A DNA stretch of 64,000 bases from Natrinema amylolyticum (GTDB lineage: Archaea; Halobacteriota; Halobacteria; Halobacteriales; Natrialbaceae), in assembly GCF_020515625.1 (NCBI RefSeq), contig NZ_JAIWPJ010000001.1, forward strand, positions 930,001-994,000. The letters are read 5' to 3'. Made by a program: the position numbers and the translations under genes. Shown here piece after piece: positions 52,242-61,728 of this stretch. How positions within the stretch are numbered: position 1 is the stretch's first letter; every line of letters begins with the position of its first letter. The notes beneath the pieces are model-generated. The model ran no database searches, was not told the DNA's origin, and worked only from the letters and a program-made list of their open reading frames with translations.

Positions 52242-52880
52242 ATGGGACTCATCGCCGAGTTTCAGCTCAACTCGTCCGATTTGCCGTTAACGGACGCAGT
52301 GGCGGCTCTCCCCGACGTCACGCTCTATATCGAACGGATCCTCGTCGTCGATCCCAAGCGGCCGGTCGTCCTCTGTCGAGCCGTCGAGGCCACCGACGGA
52401 TTTTCCGAAGCGCTCACGGCCGATCCGACGGTCGAGACCTTCGAGATGATGGACGACACGGACGAGGAAGGAGGCGCAATGTATCGCATCAAGTTGCGGG
52501 ATCCGCCGCTCCCGATCTATCGGAAGTACGTCGAACTGGGGACCACCCCGTTGGGCGGAATCGTCACCGTCGACGGCTGGTGGGGGCGGGCACGGTTTCC
52601 CGACCGAGCGGCGCTCGCCGAGTACCGATCCTTCTGTACGGAACGGGGCGCAACGTTCAAACTCGAGCGACTCACGCGGGAGTCGTCCACGGACGACCCG
52701 CCTTTCGGACTCACCGACGAGCAGTACGAGGCGCTGGTCGCGGCCCGCGACGCGGGCTACTTCGCGGTCCCCCGGGAGGCCTCGACCGAGGAGATCGGCG
52801 ATCGGTTGGGGATTTCGGCACCGTCAGCGTCCGAGCGGTTGCGACGGGGGATCGATCGGGTACTCGAGAACGCATTGTAG
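52242..52880 (+). CDS. Bat-type (bacterio-opsin activator) HTH regulator
   Basis: 212 residues. The N-terminal roughly 150 residues form the sensor-like bacterioopsin-activator region (IAEFQLNSSDLPLTDAVAAL and the GGAMYRIKLRD strands), and the C-terminal HTH_10 block is clear (LTDEQYEALVAARDAGYF, then STEEIGDRLGISAPSASERL). It likely regulates a nearby gene, possibly the divergent R2lox-type oxidase gene whose promoter abuts its own. Confidence 0.9.
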   Translation: MGLIAEFQLNSSDLPLTDAVAALPDVTLYIERILVVDPKRPVVLCRAVEATDGFSEALTADPTVETFEMMDDTDEEGGAMYRIKLRDPPLPIYRKYVELGTTPLGGIVTVDGWWGRARFPDRAALAEYRSFCTERGATFKLERLTRESSTDDPPFGLTDEQYEALVAARDAGYFAVPREASTEEIGDRLGISAPSASERLRRGIDRVLENAL

Positions 52881-52970
52881 CCGGAAGCGGTTCGAATCGG
52901 GAGGCCAGCGACGATCCCGACTGCCCGTGAGAGGGCAATTCTCAAGACGACTGACCCGAAAGGAACGGGT

Positions 52971-55205
52971 ATGAGTTCGTCGGAATCGGACGGCGTGACG
53001 CTGGCGGTCCGCGCGGCGGAGAAGGGAGACGCCGGTCGGGGCGTCGCACGGATTCCGGAACCGGCGCGGCGACAGCTCGGTATCTTGAGCGGCGACACCG
53101 TCGTGATCGAGGGCGACGAGACGACGGTCGCCAAGATGTGGCCCGCCGACCAGTCGGTCCCGGAGAACGCGATCCAGATCGACGGGGACACCCGCGCGAA
53201 CGCCGGCGTTCACGTCGGTGACACGGTCTCCGTTCGCGCGAAAGACAAGTCGGCCATCACCGACGCGGACCGAGTCACGCTGATCGCGCCACCGGCGCTT
53301 CCCGAACGCCAGCGGCGGGCCGCCGAGACCGAGGCGACGGAGAAGCTCCGCAATCGGCCGGTGCGCGCCGGTGAGCAGGTTCGGATCGAAGGTATCGATC
53401 AACAGCCGTTCAGAGTCACCGACACCGATCCCGACGGCGACGTTCGTATCACGGACGCGACGACGATTCGCATCGTCGACGCCGACGCGGGACCGGGCGG
53501 CACCGCGAGTGCGAGCGGGTCCGGGGCCACCGACCGCGGTCGCGGGGCGAACGGCTCCTCGGGCACACCGGCTACCGCCGGCTCCGGTTCCGAAGTCGAT
53601 ATCGACGAACCCGGCCCGAATTCCGGTGTCACCTACGAGGACATCGGCGGGTTAGACGAGGAACTCGAGCTCGTCCGCGAGATGATCGAGCTCCCGCTGT
53701 CGGAGCCGGACCTCTTCCGCCGGCTCGGCGTCGAACCGCCGTCGGGTGTCCTGCTGTACGGCCCGCCGGGGACCGGGAAGACGCTGATCGCCCGCGCGGT
53801 GGCCAACGAGGTCGACGCCAACTTCGAGACGATCTCCGGCCCGGAGATCATGTCGAAGTACAAGGGCGAGAGCGAGGAGCGACTCCGCGAGGTGTTCGAG
53901 CGCGCGGAGGCGAATGCGCCGACGATCGTCTTCTTCGACGAGATCGACTCCATCGCCGGCCAGCGCGACGACGACGGCGACGCCGAAAACCGGATCGTCG
54001 GCCAGCTACTGACGCTGATGGATGGCCTCGACGCCCGCGGCGAGGTGATCGTTATCGGCGCGACCAACCGCGTCGACACCATCGATCCCGCGCTCCGCCG
54101 CGGCGGCCGCTTCGACCGCGAGATCCAGATCGGCGTCCCCGACGAGGAGGGCCGCCGGGAGATCCTCGAGGTCCACACCCGCGGCATGCCGCTCGACGAC
54201 GACGTCGACGTCGACGCGATCGCGAGGCGGACCCACGGCTTCGTCGGCGCGGACTTGGACGCCGTCGCGAGCGAGGCAGCGATGGCCGCGATCCGCGATC
54301 GGCCGACCGAGACCGACGAGCGGCGGGACTGGAACCAGGACCCGACGGTCCGGAAGACGCACTTCGACGCCGCGCTCGCGTCCGTCGAACCGTCCGCGAT
54401 GCGCGAGTACGTCGCCGAATCGCCGACCACCGACTTCGCGGACGTCGGCGGCCTCGAGGCGGCAAAGCAGACGCTCCGGGAGTCCGTCGAGTGGCCGCTG
54501 ACCTACGATCGGCTCTTCGAGGAGACCGACACCGATCCGCCCTCCGGCGTCTTGCTGTACGGGCCGCCCGGCACCGGAAAGACGCTGCTCGCTCGGGCGC
54601 TGGCGGGCGAAACGGACGTCAACTTCGTCCGCGTCGACGGCCCCGAGATCGTCGACCGCTACGTCGGCGAGTCGGAGAAGGCGATCCGCGAGGTGTTCGA
54701 GCGCGCGCGCCAGTCGGCCCCGTCGATCGTCTTCTTCGACGAGATCGACGCCATCGCGGCCGCCCGAGGCGACGGCCACGAAGTCACCGAGCGCGTGGTC
54801 TCCCAGCTCCTGACGGAACTCGACGGGATGCGAGAGAATCCGAATCTCGTCGTACTGGCCGCGACCAACCGCAAGGACCACATCGATCCCGCACTGCTCC
54901 GTCCCGGTCGACTCGACACGCACGTCTTCGTCGGCGAACCCGACAGGGAGGCCCGCGAGAAGATCCTCGACGTCCACACCCAGGGGAAACCGCTCGGCGA
55001 CGACATCGATATCGCGGAACTCGCGGCCGAACTCGAGGGGTACACCGGGGCCGATCTCGAGGCGCTGATCCGGAACGCATCGATGCGAGCGATCCGCGAG
55101 GTCGCCACCGAGTACGGGCCCGAAGCGGCGAACGAGAAGGCATCGGAGGTGCGCATCGAACGCCGTCATCTCGAGGCCGCTCGAGACGAGACGGACGCGA
55201 CGTGA
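52971..55205 (+). CDS. Cdc48/VAT-type AAA ATPase, divergent paralogue
   Basis: 744 residues. An N-terminal double-psi barrel substrate domain (1-170), a Gly/Ser-rich linker (about 180-205: GGTASASGSGATDRGRGANG), then two AAA modules with GPPGTGKT (about 263-270 and 530-537), FFDEIDSIA/FFDEIDAIA Walker B, and arginine fingers in the second module (GRLDTHVFVG). Cdc48 unfolds ubiquitin-like or SAMP-tagged proteins for the proteasome. Compared with the copy at 59.3 kb it has extra linker residues and diverged pore loops. Confidence 0.93.
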   Translation: MSSSESDGVTLAVRAAEKGDAGRGVARIPEPARRQLGILSGDTVVIEGDETTVAKMWPADQSVPENAIQIDGDTRANAGVHVGDTVSVRAKDKSAITDADRVTLIAPPALPERQRRAAETEATEKLRNRPVRAGEQVRIEGIDQQPFRVTDTDPDGDVRITDATTIRIVDADAGPGGTASASGSGATDRGRGANGSSGTPATAGSGSEVDIDEPGPNSGVTYEDIGGLDEELELVREMIELPLSEPDLFRRLGVEPPSGVLLYGPPGTGKTLIARAVANEVDANFETISGPEIMSKYKGESEERLREVFERAEANAPTIVFFDEIDSIAGQRDDDGDAENRIVGQLLTLMDGLDARGEVIVIGATNRVDTIDPALRRGGRFDREIQIGVPDEEGRREILEVHTRGMPLDDDVDVDAIARRTHGFVGADLDAVASEAAMAAIRDRPTETDERRDWNQDPTVRKTHFDAALASVEPSAMREYVAESPTTDFADVGGLEAAKQTLRESVEWPLTYDRLFEETDTDPPSGVLLYGPPGTGKTLLARALAGETDVNFVRVDGPEIVDRYVGESEKAIREVFERARQSAPSIVFFDEIDAIAAARGDGHEVTERVVSQLLTELDGMRENPNLVVLAATNRKDHIDPALLRPGRLDTHVFVGEPDREAREKILDVHTQGKPLGDDIDIAELAAELEGYTGADLEALIRNASMRAIREVATEYGPEAANEKASEVRIERRHLEAARDETDAT

Positions 55206-55249
55206 CGTCCGACCGATCGCTGTTGACTCGCCACGCACCGAGCGGACAA

Positions 55250-56407
55250 TTACGGCTTTTCCTCCTCGTTCGCCGGTAGCGAATCGAGTTCACTGGGCGT
55301 TCCGAGAACGGAGAGTCGGTCGCCCGCCCGTAGCGTCTCGTTTCCGTCGGGAAACGGGATCGCCTCGTCGTCGCGAACCACGACGAGCGCTGTTCCGGAG
55401 AGCCACTCGACGAACTCGTTGTCGAGGGCTCCACCCTCCCGGACCATCACGGACCGGACCATCTCGTCGGCGGCACGGAGCACGGACATGAAGCCGTAGC
55501 CGTCATCGGGCGGATCCGACCGCGTCGTCAGTCGATACGTCGACTCCGGATCGAACGCGAACTCGTCGACGGTATCGGCGCTGACGGTGATCGTCGTGAT
55601 ATCACCCGCTGTGGCCCGGAGCGTCCCGGTTGCGACGAGCCGACTCGAGTCGCCGGCGGTCGTCCAGACTTCGACCGGATCGCCGGCGCTGGCGGTCGGC
55701 GACGGATCGGCTCGAATCGCAACGGCGACCGTCCCCGACGGGAGCATCGCACCGATTCCGGTGCGGCATCGGCCGACCGCAAGATGATCGACCGTCCCGT
55801 CGCCGTCAGTCGTGACGGAGACGTGGCCGATATCATAATCTCGCTCGAGGCGGGTCGACAGTCGCGATCGGAGCGCGGAGGCCTCGCCGGACTGCGGAAC
55901 CAGCATCGTCCGACCGGCGAGCTCGCGCGTGACCGACGCGTCGACGGGCGGGTAACCGTCGATATCGTCGATCCGCTCGGGCAGGTCGATCGGCGTCGGT
56001 CGGCGCGCCGACCGAACGAGCGATGCGACGTCGCCGGTGGCCGCCACGCGCTCGATACCGAAGGCGTCGCGGGCGAACTGATCGCCGATCCGGCGACCGC
56101 CCTCGGCCGCGACCGCACTGACGGCGACCGCACCGAGGAAGTACGCGGCGGTCGCGTGATGGACGAGCGGCGTGTCACCGATACTCGCCGCGCGGTCGAG
56201 CCCCGCCAGATTCAGCCAGCCCGCGACGACGGCGAGCCCGGCGAATACGCCGACGCCGACCGGGACCGCTCGAGCGCTATATCCCCGGTACCCGAACGCG
56301 ACGCCCGTCGCTATGATGCCGGCAAGCAACGCGAACCCGAGGCTATTGACCAGCGCCGTTTCGGTCCATTCGGTTACGATCGACTGCAAAACGACGGATC
56401 CCGTCAC
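55250..56407 (-). CDS. TrkA-C/RCK potassium-channel regulatory protein
   Basis: 385 residues from a GTG start. A short N-terminal membrane part (three helices within about 15-105) is followed by two RCK/TrkA-C like domains (RTMLVPQSGEASALRSRL; VVVRDDEAIPFPDGNETLRA then LSVLGTPSELDSLP). Such proteins regulate K+ uptake in haloarchaea. The start overlaps the stop of the broken neighbour (GTGA), so the two formed one operon. Confidence 0.8.
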   Translation of the reverse strand: MTGSVVLQSIVTEWTETALVNSLGFALLAGIIATGVAFGYRGYSARAVPVGVGVFAGLAVVAGWLNLAGLDRAASIGDTPLVHHATAAYFLGAVAVSAVAAEGGRRIGDQFARDAFGIERVAATGDVASLVRSARRPTPIDLPERIDDIDGYPPVDASVTRELAGRTMLVPQSGEASALRSRLSTRLERDYDIGHVSVTTDGDGTVDHLAVGRCRTGIGAMLPSGTVAVAIRADPSPTASAGDPVEVWTTAGDSSRLVATGTLRATAGDITTITVSADTVDEFAFDPESTYRLTTRSDPPDDGYGFMSVLRAADEMVRSVMVREGGALDNEFVEWLSGTALVVVRDDEAIPFPDGNETLRAGDRLSVLGTPSELDSLPANEEEKP

Positions 56408-57655
56408 GACTTCCCCACCAGTTCTGGCGTCACGGTCGCGTCCGGTCTCGTCTCACAATCGTCGAGACGTCGTTTCACTGCGGCACGCGGACCGACGACG
56501 AACATCTCGGCAGTGGCTTCGAGCGATTCCTCGCTCGGATCGACGGTCCATTGATCGCGGCCGGCTGCCGTTTTCGTGTGCATCGCAACCGTCCCATCGA
56601 CGCCGGTATCGCTACGACGGGTCGCCGCGAGCACGCGGAGGTCGCTCGTTTCGTCGGTCGATTCGAGGATGGCTTCGATCTCGCCGCCCCTCGCGTGACG
56701 AACCGTATAGTCGGCTCGCTCGAGTCTGGAAAGCGCCTCGCGATCGGCGTCCGGCGCGCTGGCGGGAACGACGATGCGACACCGATCGGCAGTGAGCAAC
56801 GTGTCGGCGCGACCGGCGGGCACGGCGACGATGACTCGGGCATCGCCACCGTCCGCTTCAGGGACCGATCGCTGGATCGCGGTCGTCGATCCGGCGGCCA
56901 TCCGACCGTCGGTCTCGGTCGGCCGCTCGGTATCGGTTCCGGGCCGGTGACCGCGTTCGGGTCCCTGATCCGTCCCAGTCCGACCGTTCACGCTCGCTGC
57001 GTCGGCCCGACCGACACTCACGATCGTCCCCCGTACTGCATCGTCTCGAGCGTGAACGACGATCTCGTCACCCGGTGCCGCCCCTGTCGGCAGGGCCGCC
57101 CCTGTCGGCAGGAGAGCCGTAATCGAGACGGCGCGCCAGCTGTCCGGCACTGTCGTCGAGTCGCCGCCGGACGGCGGTGCCGCGGCGATCGTCGCCCGAC
57201 CCCGACCGTCGATCGACACCGAGACCGCAGCCAGGTCGTACTCCGTTCGGAGCCGAGCCGCGAGCCTGGTCTCGAGCGCCGCGAGCGGAAGGTCCGCGGG
57301 GAGGTGCCACGACTCCGTCTCGAGGGCCGTCCGCAGGTCGGGGGAGAGCGACGGGTAGCCGTCGATATCGCGAATTCGTCCCGTCGCGCGGATCGTCACC
57401 TGTCCCATCGCGTCGACCGAGTCGATAGCGTCGCCGGAGAGCGCGCGCGTTCGCATGACCGGTCGCTGGGTCCCGAGCGGGGGTTCCAATGCGACGCGTT
57501 CGCCCTGACTGGCCGCGTACAGTGCCAAGAGAGTGATCGCGACGCTCGCCGATCGCGGGAGCCCCTACGGCACCGAGGAGACCGGCGGCGACCGCGGGGC
57601 CGATTCCGAGTACCAGCCCGAACGCGATGCCGATGATGAGTTCAGCATAATTCGA
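56404..57655 (-). pseudogene. TrkA-C-type gene disrupted by an IS and a frameshift
   Basis: The intact part (56404-57528, 374 residues) has a membrane-helix end (ITLLALYAASQGERVAL) and TrkA-C-like domains. Upstream, in another frame, NYAELIIGIAFGLVLGIGPAV and AAGLLGAVGAP (57560-57652) are clearly the first helix of the same protein; the change of frame falls near 57540-57565. At about 57655 the IS1341-type element begins, cutting off the original start. A shortened product from an internal start (MALYAASQG) is possible. Confidence 0.75.
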
Positions 57656-57793
57656 GGTGGAGCCTCCGGCCTCAAGAAGTGAACGTAGTGAGCGAGTAGG
57701 CCGGTGAGGAAACCGACATAGGACGCCACAACCGGCACACTGCAACGAACCGACTCCCGAGCGTTTAAGAACCATTCTCCCTACATCTGAAAC

Positions 57794-59053
57794 ATGGAGG
57801 TCCGGCGTACCGCACCCGTCAAACTCGTCGTTCCCGACGAGCGACGTGACGACCTCCACGAATCCGCCCGGCAATTCCTTCACTGTGCCAACCGTGCTGC
57901 CGAGTTCTGTTGGTCCGACGCCTCCTACACAGAGTGCGTCACGGCCAACACGACCGCACGCGACGCGCTCTACGATGAACTCCGCGAAGAAACTGACCTC
58001 ACCTCGAACCTCGTTCAAGAAGCCATCCGGCGCGCCGTCCAAGCTGTTAACGGATGCGTCGAACGGTGGAAAAAGGGGAAGCGGGTGAGCCAACCGGAGT
58101 TCACGTCGTGGAGTATGCTTTACGACAAGCGGAGTGCCACGTTCTACCGGAACAAAGTCTCGCTCTCGACTGTCAACGGTCGCGTCGAGTGTGATTTTGA
58201 ACTTCCCTCGGACAGTCCAACACCATACGAGCGGTACGTGCTGTCCAAGGAGTTCGAGTTCCGTGCGAGCACGCTCCAGTATGACGCAGTGGACGACGAG
58301 TTCTACTTCCACATAACCACGCGGAAGTACGACTCTGAAGGAGACGGCGATGACGACGTAGAGGTTTCGGAAGATCCTGAGCACCAAACAGTCCTCGGTA
58401 TCGACCTCGGTGTCAACAGTCTCGCCGTCTCATCCACTGGACGCTTCTGGCAAGGAGACGACTACGATCACTGGTGCCGCGAGTTCGAGAAACGACGGGG
58501 GGAGATGCAACAGCGCGGGACACAACCCGCGCACAACGCCATACTTCGACTCGGAAAGCGAGAAGAAGCATGGCGGAAACAGTACATCCACACGGTCGCC
58601 AACGAAATTGTCGCGGAAGCCGTCGACCACGATTGCGACGTAATCGTGTTCGAGGAGTTGACCGACATTCGAGAGCGGGTTCCGCAAGCGAAGTGGCACC
58701 ACGTGTGGGCGTTCCGACGCCTGTTCGAGTACGTCTCCTACAAGGCACCTGAGAGGGGTGTCTCCGTGGAACAAGTCAAGCCGAACTACACGTCTCAACG
58801 CTGTTCTCGGACGGACTGTGGATTCACACACGACGACAACCGCCACGGCGAACACTTTCACTGCCAGAAGTGCGGATACAAGGTGAACGCGGACTACAAC
58901 GCCGCGAAGAATATCGGGACGCGGTACGCTCGGAAGCGACAGCACAAACTCCGTTCCTCGCCCAAGTCGGGGGGCGGAGACGCACCAGTAAACGTGCGTA
59001 TAAATGGTGGGACGTTGAACGGCGAGAGTCACCAGCCTATTGCTGGCGACTAA
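57794..59053 (+). CDS. tnpB: TnpB RNA-guided nuclease of IS1341 type
   Basis: 419 residues. The N-terminal helical domain MEVRRTAPVKLVVPDERRDD and ESARQFLHCANRAAEF is typical. RuvC-I is VLGIDLGVNSLAV, RuvC-II VIVFEELTDI, and RuvC-III NADYNAAKNI, so the three acidic catalytic residues are intact. A zinc ribbon (CSRTDCGFTHDD then CQKCG) sits before RuvC-III. TnpB cleaves DNA guided by an omega RNA from the element's right end and acts in transposon retention. All motifs look functional. Confidence 0.93.
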   Translation: MEVRRTAPVKLVVPDERRDDLHESARQFLHCANRAAEFCWSDASYTECVTANTTARDALYDELREETDLTSNLVQEAIRRAVQAVNGCVERWKKGKRVSQPEFTSWSMLYDKRSATFYRNKVSLSTVNGRVECDFELPSDSPTPYERYVLSKEFEFRASTLQYDAVDDEFYFHITTRKYDSEGDGDDDVEVSEDPEHQTVLGIDLGVNSLAVSSTGRFWQGDDYDHWCREFEKRRGEMQQRGTQPAHNAILRLGKREEAWRKQYIHTVANEIVAEAVDHDCDVIVFEELTDIRERVPQAKWHHVWAFRRLFEYVSYKAPERGVSVEQVKPNYTSQRCSRTDCGFTHDDNRHGEHFHCQKCGYKVNADYNAAKNIGTRYARKRQHKLRSSPKSGGGDAPVNVRINGGTLNGESHQPIAGD

Positions 59054-59130
59054 TCACCGGGAGTCCACATCAAAGCCCACCCTCAAGGACTGAGGCGTGT
59101 AGCGCCGAGGGAGTAGGGTGGGGTAGTTTA
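58950..59130 (+). ncRNA. Putative omega RNA of the TnpB element
   Basis: In IS200/IS605 elements the guide RNA spans the 3' end of tnpB and the right end. Here the right end folds into a clover-like structure: outer stem CCCACCCT/AGGGTGGG, inner CCTCA-TGAGG and a GGCG-tGTAG-CGCC hairpin. The guide would be the flanking sequence after about 59124-59130 (GTAGTTTACTTGG...). Limits are estimates. Confidence 0.5.
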
Positions 59131-59286
59131 CTTGGAAAGCGGTTCGTATCGAGACGATCACAGTCGTTCTCCGCCGTCGACTCGCTGCGCGAGTTGCACG
59201 CAGCCCTCAAGACGCTCGATATCGACGAAAAAACGAAGTGCAACTGCAATCGAGCGCGGATTCGGATCCGAAGGCGACGATCGCGA

Positions 59287-61515
59287 CTACTGGAAGCCGA
59301 TGCGGCTGCCGCGACGGCCCGTCGGATCGGGGCCGCTCGTGCCGCCCTGGAACTCCTCTTCGATCTGCTCGTAGTAGTCGAGGATGTCGTCGGTGATCGT
59401 CGGCCGGACGTTCTCCATGGCCTGTCGGAAGTGACGCATCTCGACGATGTCGGCCTCCTCGTCCTCGCGCAGCGCCTCGATGGCGGCCTCGCGGGCGATC
59501 GACTCGAGGTCACTGCCGACGTAGCCGTCCGTGATCTCGGCGATCTCGCGCAGGGTGACGTCGGCGGCCAGCGGCGTATCCTCGGTGTGGATCTCGAGGA
59601 TGCGTTCGCGGCCGTCGACATCGGGCTCGCCGATCATGACCAGCCGGTCGAACCGCCCCGAGCGCAGCAGTGCGGGGTCGATCATGTCCGGCCGGTTGGT
59701 CGCGCCGATGACCATCACGTTGCCCATCTCCTCGAGCCCGTCGAGCTCCGTCAGGAGCTGGTTGACGACTCGCTCGGAGACGTTCGAGCCGGTCTCACCG
59801 CCTCGGCCGGGCGCGAGCGCATCGAGCTCGTCGAAGAAGATGACCGTCGGCGAGACCTGTCGGGCCTTGCGGAAGGTCTGCCGGATGGCCTTCTCCGACT
59901 CGCCGACCCATTTCGAGAGGAGCTGCGGGCCGCGCACCGAGATGAAGTTCGCGTTGGTCTCGTTGGCGACGGCTTTCGCCATGAGCGTCTTCCCGGTGCC
60001 GGGCGGGCCGTACAGCAGGACACCGGCCGGCGGATCGACGCCCAGCCGGTCGAACCGCTCGGGGCTCGAGAGCGGCCACTCGACTGACTCCTGGACCTGA
60101 TCTTTGGCGTCCTGAAGCCCGCCGACATCGTCCCAGGAGATCTTCGGGAGCTCGACGAGGACTTCCCGCATCGCGCTCGGTTCGACCTCGTTGAGCGCGC
60201 CGCGGAAGTCCTCGCGCTTGACGATCATCCGATCGATCAGGCTCGGCGGGATGTCCTCCTCGTCGAGATCGATTTCCGGCAGGTAGCGCCGGAGCGCCTT
60301 CATCGCGGCTTCCTTCGTCAGGCTCTCGATGTCGGCACCGACGAAGCCGTGGGTCTCGTCGGCGAGGTGACCGAGGCTGACGTCGTCGGACAGCGGCATG
60401 CCGCGGGTGTGGATCTGCAGGATCTCCTCGCGACCCGTCTCGTCGGGGACGCCGATCTCGATCTCGCGGTCGAAGCGGCCGGGACGGCGCAGTGCGGGAT
60501 CAACGCTGTCGACGCGGTTGGTCGCTGCGATGACGATGACCTGGCCTCGAGACTCGAGGCCGTCCATCATCGTCAGCAGTTGGGCGACGACCCGGCGTTC
60601 GACTTCGCCGGTGACGTCTTCGCGTTTCGGGGCGATCGAGTCGAGTTCGTCGATGAAGATGATCGACGGTGACTCCTCGGTGGCGTCCTCGAAGATCTCC
60701 CTGAGTTGCTGTTCGGACTCGCCGTAGTACTTCGAGATAATCTCCGGCCCGGCGATAGAGAAGAAACTGGCGGAGGTCTCGTTGGCGACGGCCTTGGCGA
60801 GCAAGGTCTTCCCGGTGCCCGGCGGCCCGTGCAGGAGCACGCCCTGTGGCGGCTCGATGCCGAGCTTCTTGAAGATCTGGGGATGCTTCATCGGGAGCTC
60901 GACCATCTCCCGGACCCGCTGGATCTCGTTTTGCAGGCCGCCGATGTCCTCGTATGTGATCCCGCCTCCGGTCTTCTCGAAGCCCGAGATGGGCTCTTCA
61001 CGGAGTTCGACGTCGGTGTCTTCGGTGATGAGAACGACACCCTCCGGTTCGGTCTCGACGGCTATGAGTGGGATCGCCTGGCCGGGCGATCGCATGAACG
61101 GATGGTTCGTCGAGCTCATTACCGGAACGATGTCTCGGCCGACCACGGGCCGCTTCAGGATCTGGCGTTTCACCATGCCAGCGGCGTCGGAGCCGAACTG
61201 GACCGACGCCTCTTCCGGCGGTGCGAGTACCAGCTTGTCGGCCTTCGTCGCTTCCGCTTTCCGGATCGTCACCCGTTCGCCGATGCCCACGTCGGCGTTC
61301 TGCCGAGTGAAGCCGTCGATGCGGACGGTGTCAGTGTTCCAGTCCTGCCGGTCTGCGCGCCAGACCTTCGCGGCGGTCGTATCTGCACCCTCGATTTCGA
61401 TGATGTCGCCCGGACTCAGCTTCAGATGCAACAGCGTGTCCGGGTCGAGTCGGGCGATACCACGACCCGAGTCGTTCGGGTACGCCTTCGCAACCTCGAG
61501 TTGAACTTCGTTCAT
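59287..61515 (-). CDS. Cdc48/VAT-type AAA ATPase, main copy
   Basis: 742 residues. The N-domain ([20 protein letters not shown] then the [20 protein letters not shown] barrel) is followed by two AAA modules: GPPGTGKT with [14 protein letters not shown] (first) and GPPGTGKT with [14 protein letters not shown] (second), each with the usual [15 protein letters not shown] or [14 protein letters not shown] sensor. It acts as an unfoldase for the proteasome system. A second, divergent copy lies at 53-55 kb, so two paralogues are encoded within 9 kb. Confidence 0.95.
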   Translation of the reverse strand: MNEVQLEVAKAYPNDSGRGIARLDPDTLLHLKLSPGDIIEIEGADTTAAKVWRADRQDWNTDTVRIDGFTRQNADVGIGERVTIRKAEATKADKLVLAPPEEASVQFGSDAAGMVKRQILKRPVVGRDIVPVMSSTNHPFMRSPGQAIPLIAVETEPEGVVLITEDTDVELREEPISGFEKTGGGITYEDIGGLQNEIQRVREMVELPMKHPQIFKKLGIEPPQGVLLHGPPGTGKTLLAKAVANETSASFFSIAGPEIISKYYGESEQQLREIFEDATEESPSIIFIDELDSIAPKREDVTGEVERRVVAQLLTMMDGLESRGQVIVIAATNRVDSVDPALRRPGRFDREIEIGVPDETGREEILQIHTRGMPLSDDVSLGHLADETHGFVGADIESLTKEAAMKALRRYLPEIDLDEEDIPPSLIDRMIVKREDFRGALNEVEPSAMREVLVELPKISWDDVGGLQDAKDQVQESVEWPLSSPERFDRLGVDPPAGVLLYGPPGTGKTLMAKAVANETNANFISVRGPQLLSKWVGESEKAIRQTFRKARQVSPTVIFFDELDALAPGRGGETGSNVSERVVNQLLTELDGLEEMGNVMVIGATNRPDMIDPALLRSGRFDRLVMIGEPDVDGRERILEIHTEDTPLAADVTLREIAEITDGYVGSDLESIAREAAIEALREDEEADIVEMRHFRQAMENVRPTITDDILDYYEQIEEEFQGGTSGPDPTGRRGSRIGFQ

Positions 61516-61728
61516 ATTTTAGGGACGGCGATGTCAATGACTCCGATTCGTGCGCGGATAGGTTTTTTGCTAGTGTGAGTCATTTCCTGTGCTAGTGGCT
61601 ACCACACTCAGATAAGGCGGGACGCTACAAAGATGTACCGGCCTCGGTTGGTTTTGGCCCTACCGACACCGCACAGACGCGGGCTAGGAGAGGTGGATTT
61701 TTGCGTCTTCCGCTCCGAGAACGGAGGT

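Larger units (their letters stand above)
57656..59130 (+). mobile_element. IS200/IS605-family (IS1341-type) element, tnpB only
   Basis: The left end has an imperfect hairpin (CCTCCGGCCT at 57663-57672 with AGGCCGGTGAGG at 57698-57709) and the right end a strong one (CCCACCCT at 59076-59083 with AGGGTGGG at 59115-59122). There is no tnpA, so this copy moves only with a helper transposase. It lies at the truncated start of the TrkA-C-type gene. Exact ends cannot be fixed by eye. Confidence 0.8.
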
